Positions 54,411 to 62,984 of a DNA stretch of 64,000 nt are shown here, piece after piece. Each line of letters begins with the position of its first letter. The stretch's first letter is position 1. Under the pieces are notes generated by a model that was given only the letters and a program-made list of their open reading frames with translations, was not told the origin of the DNA and ran no database searches. Origin of the DNA: Leptolyngbyaceae cyanobacterium JSC-12 (lineage in GTDB: Bacteria > Cyanobacteriota > Cyanobacteriia > Leptolyngbyales > Leptolyngbyaceae); contig CM001633.1 of assembly GCA_000309945.1 (NCBI GenBank), positions 1,708,292 to 1,772,291 on the forward strand. The letters run 5' to 3'. The position numbers were made by a program, and so were the translations under genes.

Positions 54411-54635
54411 CTATATCGGTAAGCTAAGGACAACAGTTAAGCCCATGAAGAAAACTGTGAGTACCCAGGTCACCCGGTTAAGGGTTAATTCAGCACTCTT
54501 GGTACTGGTAAAGAGCTGAGCTTGCCCACCCAGGCTTCCCAAACCATCACCTTTGGGGCTGTGAAGCAGCACTACTATGATTAAGCCCACTGCCGAAAGA
54601 ATCCAGATTGTTTTCAGAACCAGTGTCAGCGCCAT
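54411..54635 (-). CDS. secG: Preprotein translocase subunit SecG
   Basis: 74 residues from ATG 54635 (MALTLVLKTIWILSAVGLII). Two membrane helices (about 4-24 and 52-72) and the connecting motif VVLLHSPKGDGLGSLGGQAQ with TSAELTLNRVTW are typical for SecG, the small stimulating subunit of the SecYEG channel. Length is usual for cyanobacteria. An upstream extension to 54671 adds 12 residues without similarity. It follows gpmI by about 120 bases on the same strand, and the metalloprotease starts 22 bases after it. Confidence 0.93.
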   Translation of the reverse strand: MALTLVLKTIWILSAVGLIIVVLLHSPKGDGLGSLGGQAQLFTSTKSAELTLNRVTWVLTVFFMGLTVVLSLPI

Positions 54636-54757
54636 AACAGATGTTTGATTGAATATTAAGGACTGAAGCAAGTTGCCATCAAAAATCCAGCCAGTCTACA
54701 CAAAGACCGCTTCTCTAGTCTAAAAGCAAACGCCCAGGAAAATCCATCTACAATAAC

Positions 54758-56356
54758 TTACCGTACCAGACGAACGGGAGTCCGGGCTGGGTTCACGCCA
54801 AACTCCGCGGGAAGAAACATGGAATGCCCAGTCATCTCTGGAGGTTGGGGCAGTTTGAGAATTTCTAGGATGGTGGGAGCAATATCTGCCAAACGACCAT
54901 CAGAGCGCAGACGAACTTCAGTTCCGTGTCCCGGAATTTTCCGACCTTCTCCCTCTACCAGGATAAATGGGACTGGATTGGTCGTATGAGCCGTCCAGGG
55001 GTTACCGTTTTCATCCCACATCACTTCAGCATTGCCATGATCTGCAATGATGATGGTGGTGCCACCTGCACGAATCACACTTTCTAAGAGCCGCCCCAAG
55101 CATTTATCAACAGTTTCCAATGCTTCTACTGTTGCATCCATTTTGCCCGTGTGCCCTACCATGTCAGGATTGGCGTAGTTAATCACCACGAGTGAATAAA
55201 TGCGTTTTTCGATTGCCGCGATCGCTACATCAGTCACCGCATCAGCAGACATGGAAGGAGCACGATCATAGGTTGCAACTTGCGGACTGGGAATCAGTTC
55301 TCGATCTTCACCTTCAAAGGGTTCTTCAATTCCGCCATTGAAGAAATAGGTAACGTGAGCATACTTTTCAGTTTCAGCAGTGCGGAACTGGCGTAGCCCA
55401 TGTTTGGCAATTACTTCACCCAGGATGTTGGTCAAGTCTTGAGGCGCAAACGCCACTGCAACTGCCAGGTTGGGATCGTATTGGGTAAAGGTGGCAAAGG
55501 AAAGGGGTTGAATCAACTCCCGTTCAAAGCCTTGAAAATTGGGATCTACGAATGCCTGAGTTAGTTGACGGGCGCGATCTGGGCGAAAGTTAAAGAAAAT
55601 CATGCCATCCCCTGGCTCAACGGCTCCTAGTGCAATTCGGGTTGGCACGATGAATTCATCTGTTATACCTGCTTCATAAGAAGCCTCGATGACCTCTAAT
55701 ACAGAGCGCCCATCCACGTTCTCATCTTGGGTCATGACATCGTAGGCTTTCTGGACACGCTCCCAGCGACGATCACGATCCATGCTGTAGTAACGACCGC
55801 TGAGCGTCACGATCTGACCAACACCAACCTGGTCTATGTACTCCACAATTTGCTTCACATAGCCCTTGCCAGACTCGGGTAAGGTATCTCGACCGTCTGT
55901 AATCACATGAATACAAACATTCTGTAACTGTTGGTCTTTCGCCAGTTCCAGCAGCCCAAACAGGTGGGTGAGATGGGAATGAACCCCTCCATCGGAGCAA
56001 AGCCCCGCCAAATGCAGTTTGCCGTTGTTCTGTTTAACAGTTTGGCAAAGTTTTACCAGGGCTGAATTGCTCAGAAGTGTGCCGTCTTCGACGGCATCCG
56101 AAATTCTCACTAATTCTTGTGGCACAACTCGCCCAGCACCAATGTTCAAGTGTCCTACCTCCGAGTTGCCCATTTGACCGTCGGGTAACCCAACATCCTT
56201 ACCAGAGGTACGAATTGTTGTGTGGGGGTAGGCTTGCCAGAGGCTGTCAATAATGGGTGTCTTCGCTGCCATAACGGCATTGCCGTCGGCATCTTCGCGA
56301 TAACCCCAGCCATCCAAAATAACGAGTACTACAGGAGAGACAGGCGCTTGCGCCAT
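54758..56356 (-). CDS. gpmI: 2,3-bisphosphoglycerate-independent phosphoglycerate mutase
   Basis: 532 residues from ATG 56356. It interconverts 3- and 2-phosphoglycerate in glycolysis. The alkaline-phosphatase-like domain shows VVLVILDGWGYRED, the phosphoserine region MGNSEVGHLNIGAGR (Ser about 66), and later the metal ligands in NYANPDMVGHTGKMDAT, IIADHGNAEVMWDENG and TTNPVPFILVEG. The insertion domain (about 85-310) carries HVITDGRDTLPESG and SGRYYSMDRDRRWERVQKAY. Two manganese ions are expected. Full length, no disruptions. The next element upstream is an IS200-like insertion. Confidence 0.96.
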   Translation of the reverse strand: MAQAPVSPVVLVILDGWGYREDADGNAVMAAKTPIIDSLWQAYPHTTIRTSGKDVGLPDGQMGNSEVGHLNIGAGRVVPQELVRISDAVEDGTLLSNSALVKLCQTVKQNNGKLHLAGLCSDGGVHSHLTHLFGLLELAKDQQLQNVCIHVITDGRDTLPESGKGYVKQIVEYIDQVGVGQIVTLSGRYYSMDRDRRWERVQKAYDVMTQDENVDGRSVLEVIEASYEAGITDEFIVPTRIALGAVEPGDGMIFFNFRPDRARQLTQAFVDPNFQGFERELIQPLSFATFTQYDPNLAVAVAFAPQDLTNILGEVIAKHGLRQFRTAETEKYAHVTYFFNGGIEEPFEGEDRELIPSPQVATYDRAPSMSADAVTDVAIAAIEKRIYSLVVINYANPDMVGHTGKMDATVEALETVDKCLGRLLESVIRAGGTTIIIADHGNAEVMWDENGNPWTAHTTNPVPFILVEGEGRKIPGHGTEVRLRSDGRLADIAPTILEILKLPQPPEMTGHSMFLPAEFGVNPARTPVRLVR

Positions 56357-56468
56357 ACAAACTAGCCCTTCCAAAGTAATTTCTACGAAATCATAGCATT
56401 GCGACTGGTATTGTCGGGTCAGCAGGGTTACGCGACCTGAAAATTGTCATCGGATCTTCAATGAACTA

Positions 56469-56968
56469 CCCCGCTGCAAGCAGACGGGGTATCAGAATCA
56501 AAAAAGAGTAAGCTGCTCATCTCGGTGTAGCTTGAGATATTCGTTACCCTGATTTTTGACGTAGTTCGCAATCATCCCTTCATCCCCGTGTTTCCCAACT
56601 GTACTTGCAAAATAGCCATCACTCCAAAACTCTCCACCCCATAGCTTTTGCTTCACCTGAGGACAACGCCGAAACACTTCCCTTGCGGTCAAACTCTTGA
56701 TCATTTTGACCAATTTGGTCACGCTGTATGTCGGCACCGATTGGACTAAAAAGTGCACATGGTCTTTGTCTACACCGATTTCTATAAATTTAATCTCGTA
56801 GCGTTTCTCAATCTCCAGGCAAACTTCTCGCAAAACTTCATCGACCTGTTCATCAAACACAGCCCGCCGATACTTTGCTGGAAACACAAGGTGGTATAGC
56901 AAAACCGTAACGTTATGACTTTTGTGGATGTACTCGCTCATCCCTGCATTTTACGCTGCAGAGCAGCG
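56469..56968 (-). mobile_element. IS200/IS605-like element with terminal hairpins (single tnpA)
   Basis: The tnpA gene is bounded by two imperfect palindromes that share sequence: CCCCGCTGCAAGCAGACGGG-like at 56469-56489 and CGCTGCAGAGCAGCG at 56954-56968. IS200/IS605 elements end in such hairpins and have no inverted repeats or target duplication. Exact termini cannot be fixed without other copies; true ends could extend a few bases on either side. It sits between gpmI and the ABC-F gene and breaks neither. Confidence 0.75.
56498..56941 (-). CDS. tnpA: IS200/IS605 family Y1 transposase TnpA
   Basis: 147 residues. HUH-type single-strand transposase: the His-hydrophobic-His motif is DKDHVHFLVQ, and the catalytic Tyr is in EFWSDGYFASTVGKHGDEG. 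Conserved N-terminal block NVTVLLYHLVFPAKYRRAVF. No tnpB (accessory) gene follows, so the element belongs to the IS200 type. It is intact and probably active. Start ATG 56941 and stop 56498 lie just inside the hairpins. Confidence 0.93.
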   Translation of the reverse strand: MSEYIHKSHNVTVLLYHLVFPAKYRRAVFDEQVDEVLREVCLEIEKRYEIKFIEIGVDKDHVHFLVQSVPTYSVTKLVKMIKSLTAREVFRRCPQVKQKLWGGEFWSDGYFASTVGKHGDEGMIANYVKNQGNEYLKLHRDEQLTLF

Positions 56969-56995
56969 GGGAATTGACCCATAGAGATTAAAGAA

Positions 56996-58711
56996 TCACG
57001 TTTTCGTGGCTTTGCGGGCTTTTTCTTTTTCCTTTTGCTTAGCACGTTTTGCCTCAGCTTTTGCCACTTTTTCAGCTTCGATCGCCTTTAAGCGAGCATA
57101 CTCTTTTTCCTCGGCAATTTTATCTAAATAGTAATGGTAGTCACCCCGGTAGAGGCGTAGTTCTCCATCTCGAATTTCCACAATTTTATTGGCAACCTGG
57201 GAAATGAAGTAGCGATCGTGGGAAATGATGATGGCAGTACCATCATAGTTCTGCAATGCCTCTTCCAACATTTCTTTAGCTGGAATGTCGAGATGGTTAG
57301 TTGGCTCATCTAGCATCAGCAAATTGGCAGGGCGCAGCAGCATTTTCGCCAGAGCAAGCCGGGCTTTTTCGCCGCCGCTGAGAGCCTCCACTTTTTTGAA
57401 TACGGTGTCATTGCTGAAGAGAAAGCGTCCTAACAAAGTGCGGACTTCTTCGTTCGTCCAGTCGGGCACTTCGTCATGAATGGTTTGCATTACAGTTTTT
57501 TGGAGATCCAGTGCTTCTGCCTGATTTTGCTCAAAATAACTGGGGATTACGTTATGTTTCCCCAGTTCCACGATCCCATCGGTGGGCTTTTCCATGCCTG
57601 TGATCAGGTGTAGCAGAGTGGATTTACCTGCACCATTGGGACCTAAGATAGCGATGCGATCGCCCCGTTCAACCAACAGTTCCGCCCCCAGAAACAGAAT
57701 TTTTTCGCCGTAGGTATGGGTTAAATCTTTGATGATTACCACTTCTCGTCCACTGCGAGGAGCGGATGGAAACTTAAATCGCAGCGTCCGCACTCCATCT
57801 TCGGGGGCTTCGATGCGCTCAATTTTTTCTAGTTGTTTTTCGCGACTTTTTGCCTGAGTACTGCGGGTAGCGCTGGCACGGAAGCGATCAACAAATGCCT
57901 GTTGCTTTTCCAGTTCTTTTTGTTGCCGTTCATAGGCGGCAAGTTGGGCATCGCGATTTTCTTCTTTTTGCTGCAGGTAAGCTGAATAGTTTCCTAAATA
58001 GGTGGTAGAAATGCCACGCTCGGTTTCAACAATTTGGGTACACAGTCGGTCTAAAAACTCCCGGTCGTGAGAGACGATTACCATCGGTGTATCGATGCCT
58101 TTGAGGTAAGTTTCGAGCCATTCAATAGTTTCGAGATCCAAATGGTTCGTCGGTTCGTCTAACAGCAAAATGTCGGGTTCTTGCAGCAAAATTTTGCCTA
58201 AACTCATGCGCATTTGCCAACCGCCACTGAAAGCACTCACGAGGCGATCGCCATCTTCTGAGTCAAACCCCAGTTCAGGCAAGATTTTCTCAATTTTAGA
58301 ATCCAACCCATAGCCATCCATCGCTTCAAACTGACGTTGCAGCCTGTCCATTTGGTGAATTAACTGATCCAGGGTGTCGGGATCTGCTGTTTCCATATCC
58401 CGATGTACCTGAGTCAGTGCTTCGTGAACTGCATTGGCTTCTTTAAATGCCCGCCAAAATTCTTCCCGCACCGTGCGACCGGGATCAACTTCAAACTCCT
58501 GCGTCAGATAGGCAATTCGCAAACTAGCAGGACGGATGACTTCACCGCTAGTAGGTTCAATTTCTCCTGCAATAATCTTGAGTTGGGTGGATTTTCCAGC
58601 GCCGTTCACGCCGACTAAACCGATGCGATCGCCGGGTTTCACTTCCCAATTAACATCTTTCAAAACTTCCCCCGTGGGATAAATTTTGCTGATATGTTCC
58701 AGGCGTAGCAT
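56996..58711 (-). CDS. ABC-F family ATPase
   Basis: 571 residues, two ATP-binding cassettes in one chain. Cassette 1: Walker A GLVGVNGAGKSTQL, signature LVSAFSGGWQMRMSLGK, Walker B DILLLDEPTNHLDLETIEWLE. Cassette 2: ILGPNGAGKSTLLHLI, VEALSGGEKARLALAKMLL, NLLMLDEPTNHLDIPAKEML. Between them is the charged P-site interaction linker (QQKEENRDAQLAAYERQQKE and on). The C-terminal tail is rich in Lys/Glu/Ala. ABC-F proteins act on the ribosome (EttA/Uup types) to aid translation or resist antibiotics. No membrane domain. Start ATG 58711. Confidence 0.93.
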   Translation of the reverse strand: MLRLEHISKIYPTGEVLKDVNWEVKPGDRIGLVGVNGAGKSTQLKIIAGEIEPTSGEVIRPASLRIAYLTQEFEVDPGRTVREEFWRAFKEANAVHEALTQVHRDMETADPDTLDQLIHQMDRLQRQFEAMDGYGLDSKIEKILPELGFDSEDGDRLVSAFSGGWQMRMSLGKILLQEPDILLLDEPTNHLDLETIEWLETYLKGIDTPMVIVSHDREFLDRLCTQIVETERGISTTYLGNYSAYLQQKEENRDAQLAAYERQQKELEKQQAFVDRFRASATRSTQAKSREKQLEKIERIEAPEDGVRTLRFKFPSAPRSGREVVIIKDLTHTYGEKILFLGAELLVERGDRIAILGPNGAGKSTLLHLITGMEKPTDGIVELGKHNVIPSYFEQNQAEALDLQKTVMQTIHDEVPDWTNEEVRTLLGRFLFSNDTVFKKVEALSGGEKARLALAKMLLRPANLLMLDEPTNHLDIPAKEMLEEALQNYDGTAIIISHDRYFISQVANKIVEIRDGELRLYRGDYHYYLDKIAEEKEYARLKAIEAEKVAKAEAKRAKQKEKEKARKATKT

Positions 58712-61065
58712 CAGTAATCTCCAGCGAATTGGTTAGGCACGCCTTGACTTTAACAAAGTTTAATGATCCCTGACGAGGGGGGAACCCAGGTTATTCCACT
58801 GCACCCAGCGATCGGAGGGTGGCTTTTTGAGCATCGGTCAATCCTTTAATCCCAGCTATCTTCATGCCTTCATAGGGACGTGGATTTTGTAACACACGCA
58901 AGCATTTTCCTAATTCCACATCCCACAGGCGCAATGTGCCATCCTCACCGCCGCTAATTAGCGTTTGTCCATCAGGAGTCAACGTAATCGCCCAGACTCG
59001 ATTCGTATGTCCTTCTAGAATCCGGAGACACTCGCCAGTGTTGGCATTCCAGATCTTGACGGTATTTTCTGCATAACTGCCTAAAAGCAGGTGTCCTGTT
59101 TGCTGGAAGAAGGGGGACCGGAACGAGCTAAAGACCAGAGAGCGCTGATGATCTCCATTGTTTGTTAGCGTTCTCAAGCAACGTCCTGTTTTTAGATCCC
59201 AAATGGCAATCGTACGATCGCCACTACTGCTGGCAAGCCAGATGCCATCCGGGCTAAATGCAATTGTCTGGACGCGGCGAGTATGCCCTTTCAAATTTTG
59301 AATGCATTCTCCAGTGAGAGTATTCCAGAGTTTGATTGTTTGATCATCGCTACTGCTGGCAAGAATGCATTCCTCGTCGTTGCACTGGCTAGGGCTAAAG
59401 GCAACAGACCAGACATGGCTATCATGTCCGTGAATCGTTTTGAGACAACGTCCAGTGTTGACATCCCACAGCCGAATCGTTTGGTCAGAACTGCCACTGG
59501 CAAGCCATTTCCCGTTGGGACTAAAGGCGATCGCGTGAATCCAATCAGTGTGTCCTTTCAGAAGATTGAGACAGTTTCCAGTTTTGCTGTCCCATAGACG
59601 GATCGTTTGATCGGTGCTGCTACTGGCAAGCCATCGCCCGTCTGGACTAAAAGCCACTCCCCACACTTCGTTGGTATGTCCCTTGAGGGTCTGCAGGCAT
59701 TCGCCAGTATGCAGATTCCAGAGCCGAACGGCGCGATCGCTATGTCCGCTGGCAATCAGTTGAACCGATTCCTGGTCGCCAGAGTTAGGAGCACAGGCAA
59801 CAGCGAGAACAAAATTGGTATACCCTCGCAGGGTTCTCAGGCAATCTCCTGTATGAGGATTCCAGAATTTTACGGTTTGGTCGGCGCTGCCACTGGCAAT
59901 CCATTTTCCACTGGGATGAATCGCAACCGAACGAACGTGTCCTGTGTGCCCATGTAACGCATCAAGACATTGCCCTGTCTGCTCATGCCAACGTCTGAGT
60001 GAGCCATCTTCGCTGGCAGTGACTAGTTCAAACCGTGAGCGATCGCCTTGCACCGTGGGCAGGTAGGCAAGGGAACGCACAGATCTGGTATGTCCAGTGA
60101 GTGTGCTGAGGCACTTCCCAGATGAGATTTCCCAAATTTTGACGGTGCAATCGCTGCTGCCGCTTGCTAGATGGGTTCCATCAGGGCTGAATCCTACAGT
60201 ACGAACATGGCTGGTGTGTCCTATTAACGTTTGTAGACAGGTTGCCGTTTGTATCGCCCATAGTTTGAGGGTGGCATCATCACTACCACTGACAAGAAAG
60301 CTACTATCGGGGCTAAAAGCGATCGCGCAAACCCAATCATCATGGGCTTCAATCGTTTGGACACAGGCTCCAGTTACAGGATTCCAAAGTTTAATCCTTC
60401 GGTCTGCGCCGCTTGTAGCTAGCAATCGTCCATCTGGGCTGAAGGCAACCGCAATCACCCATTCATCATGCCCTTTCAAGGTTTTGCTGCATTGCCCAGA
60501 TGCCACATCCCACAGTTTCACTACATTGCCAAGACTACCGCTGGCAAGGATTTTGCCATTGGGACTAAAGGCGATCGCACAAACCCAATTTGTGTGTCCT
60601 TTTAAGGTCATTACCTTTTGATGATTGGCAACGCGCCAGAGATGAATGTTCCCAGCAGAGTCACTGGCTGCTAGCAATGTGCCATCAGGACTAAAGGCAA
60701 CAGACCACACAGCCCCTAAGGATTCCAGAAAAACAGAGCGGATGATTTCAGCATTTTCTAAATGAACGTGATGCAAATTAGTCGCCTGAAACTGCGCCTG
60801 CCGAATGGTGAGGTTGGAAAGATCGAGTTGTGTCAGATCAGCCTCAAGATGACGCAACAGATTGAGCAAATTGCCTGCTGCATACCCCGGAAGTGGCTGA
60901 GAAGCCGCCGCTAGCTGAGATAATAGGTCGCGGCAACGCTGCTCCACGGCAAGGGGCGATCGCAATAATGCCAGCAAACGCTCTGCTAGAGGAGCTAAAA
61001 TCAAGCGTGTCTGACTGTCGCAGATGTAGTCTTTTGCGGTTGCTTTCAGCAAAGCATGCGTTTGG

Positions 61066-61120
61066 AGCAGGGGGACGGGGGATAAGGGAGATGGAGAAGA
61101 TGGTGAAGTAGGCGAGGATG
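61066..61120. repeat. Purine-rich repeat island within the WD40 gene
   Basis: GGGGGACGGGGGATAAGGGA followed by GATGGAGAAGATGGTGAAGT. In the sense strand of the minus-strand gene it codes for a Ser/Pro linker between the NB-ARC part and the WD repeats. Same character as the islands in menD, menE and the URC4-like gene. Confidence 0.55.
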
Positions 61121-61514
61121 CAAGGATTTCGCGGCTAACTTGCTCGATCAGGCGATTGGTGACGTACTCCATCACAACAGGCTGTTGGGTAAAGCCGTCT
61201 GGGGTCGTCTCAATCAAGAAACGATGCTTTAGGGAGCGCAGAATACTAGGGAGTTTTTGGCGAGAAATGGGGCAGAGAATATCATCCCGCAGTTCGCTAA
61301 AGGAGGTCACTTCCCGATTAATCGCAATCCAATACATGACTTCTTTTTCCGTAAAAGACAGCCGATTGAATTGGCGATCAAGCAGGTCTCGAATGTCATC
61401 GAATACAAGCGTGCCGAGGACATTCAAAAACTCGGAGATGTTGCTGTTAAAGATTTCCTGAATAGCAGCGGCAACCATTTTGAGTGCCAGGGGATTGCCA
61501 GCGTAGTGCTGGAT

Positions 61515-61521
61515 TAAAGTA
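61515..61521. repeat. Target-site duplication, left copy
   Basis: TAAAGTA, matching 62978-62984. Removing the IS plus one copy restores the host reading frame without change. Confidence 0.9.
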
Positions 61522-62977
61522 CACAACTTGGCAAGTTACCGAAGTAGAAAAAACGATCGCCAATCAACTGGGGAGGAGAGCTTGTAAAATCTGTTCATTT
61601 GTATGTCCGTGAGAACATCGCGTCACAATGAATTGCAGCAAATCATCAAAGGCTTGACGAGTGAGGGTATAGAGCTTCTGTCCCACCGTTTGCTTGCCTT
61701 GAGCAAACTCAAATCGTTCAGATTGTGCGCCAGAACAGGCAGTCCGTTGCAGAATCGACTGCGCCACGCAACTAAGACGGAAGTGACGGTTGACCGCTTC
61801 CTCGTTCCGCACCTGAGCCGACTCTAGCCCGGTGTGCTGTTTGCTCACCTCATGAAAGACCTCGCAGGACCATCGATAACTCCAAGTCTGCATGACTCGC
61901 CCACTTTCCCAATGCAACGCATCGGTGAGCAGGAAGCGAGGTGGGTCTTGTAAATCTGCTTGCTCGTGGACGATGACCAATCGCTTGCGTCCAAACTTCT
62001 TGAGGCGCACGACTTTGGTAAATGCCCAAATCGGTTTCGTTTCGCCGTTGCGGCAAGTGACTTGAATCGGGCGAAAGCTCTCTGGGTGATGGATTCTGAG
62101 TTCTAAACCAATCGCATCTACCCGTTGCCATTGGTCATTCCACAAGATGTTGCGAGAACTTTCAACTTCACTCACCCAGTGTTTTCCTGCGGACTCAATC
62201 ATGGTGGTTAACTCAACGGTCAACACCCCATTGTCAAACGCATAATCGGCGGTGGGAAATTGTCCTTCCGCTTCCACTTGGCGCACAATCTCGACGGCAA
62301 TCTCGGTGCGTTTGCGATACTCCAATCGATTCTTGTGATAATGCAACATCTCAATCAGTCGTTCTCGCACTTGGTCTAAATCGTCATAGTGGGATTTTGC
62401 CGTCACCTTCAGATACTCCCGTTCTGCCACTGAAAAATCTGGAAACTGCACCACCACGTCAATCCCATCAATTAGGTGGCGGTTCGCAATCGTCGCCGTC
62501 ACCACCGTTTGAAAGCAACTCATCCGATGTTCCACATAATCATAGGATCGCTTCACCCCAAAGATCTGCTTGCCCCAATCGTGATGGCTGAGCGTCCAAT
62601 CCAGACTGATGACTTCTCGCCCTCGCCCCTGATGCTCTTTGGCTATCACAGCACGATGATGGGACATTAACTCTGAACTCCTCCAGCCCGCCTCAAACAC
62701 CGCTGCGTGCATCGCTCTTCGTCCGCCGACCTCCCCACCTGCTACCCATTGTCCGGCAATCCCTTGCAAGGTTTTGTTCTCACTCAACAGCAATCCGGTC
62801 ACATAGCGACTCACCTGCTCAAAGCCTGCGCCTCGGCAGAACAGGTCTCGATATTTCCCAAACTCTTGAGCAATCGTCGATGGCACAGCGACAAAGGGCA
62901 GCATGATACGGCTACGGCTAACGTCTCCTACATTTTCTGCTTATCTTTTTCCTTTCTGGGTAACTTGCCAAGTCGTG
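61522..62977 (-). mobile_element. Complete DDE insertion sequence, 1456 bp (copy 2)
   Basis: The ends are inverted repeats: CACAACTTGGCAAGTTACC at the left and CACGACTTGGCAAGTTACC read inward from the right, differing at one position in 19. The element carries a single transposase gene and is flanked by TAAAGTA on both sides. If the outermost bases are counted as part of the repeat, the duplication could be read as 5 bp; 7 bp is the simplest. The 92-bp right end is duplicated at the window start. Confidence 0.95.
61564..62904 (-). CDS. DDE transposase of the insertion sequence
   Basis: 446 residues. Catalytic acidic residues fit an IS4/IS701-like DDE transposase: first Asp in REVISLDWTLSHHDWGKQIF, second in TADYAFDNGVLT, and the Glu region in WSCEVFHEVSKQHTGLESAQ (Tyr/Trp..E..K spacing). 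YRWSCEVFHEVSKQ is the distinctive C-terminal signature. The family call is tentative, because IS701 members usually duplicate 4 bp and this element seems to duplicate 7. The reading frame is complete, so the element could be active. Start ATG at 62904. Confidence 0.88.
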   Translation of the reverse strand: MLPFVAVPSTIAQEFGKYRDLFCRGAGFEQVSRYVTGLLLSENKTLQGIAGQWVAGGEVGGRRAMHAAVFEAGWRSSELMSHHRAVIAKEHQGRGREVISLDWTLSHHDWGKQIFGVKRSYDYVEHRMSCFQTVVTATIANRHLIDGIDVVVQFPDFSVAEREYLKVTAKSHYDDLDQVRERLIEMLHYHKNRLEYRKRTEIAVEIVRQVEAEGQFPTADYAFDNGVLTVELTTMIESAGKHWVSEVESSRNILWNDQWQRVDAIGLELRIHHPESFRPIQVTCRNGETKPIWAFTKVVRLKKFGRKRLVIVHEQADLQDPPRFLLTDALHWESGRVMQTWSYRWSCEVFHEVSKQHTGLESAQVRNEEAVNRHFRLSCVAQSILQRTACSGAQSERFEFAQGKQTVGQKLYTLTRQAFDDLLQFIVTRCSHGHTNEQILQALLPS

Positions 62978-62984
62978 TAAAGTA
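62978..62984. repeat. Target-site duplication, right copy
   Basis: TAAAGTA, matching 61515-61521. On the minus strand it supplies the last bases of His, Thr and Leu codons (...W-H-T-L) of the interrupted STAND gene. Confidence 0.9.

Noticed and set aside
58791-61514. WD40 part as an independent gene starting at TTG 61526
   Set aside because: That start is created by the IS end; the frame joins precisely to the upstream NB-ARC half once the IS is removed.
1-62977. Composite transposon bounded by the two IS copies
   Set aside because: The enclosed 61 kb holds essential housekeeping genes (menD, ftsH, gpmI, secG), so it is chromosomal backbone and not cargo.
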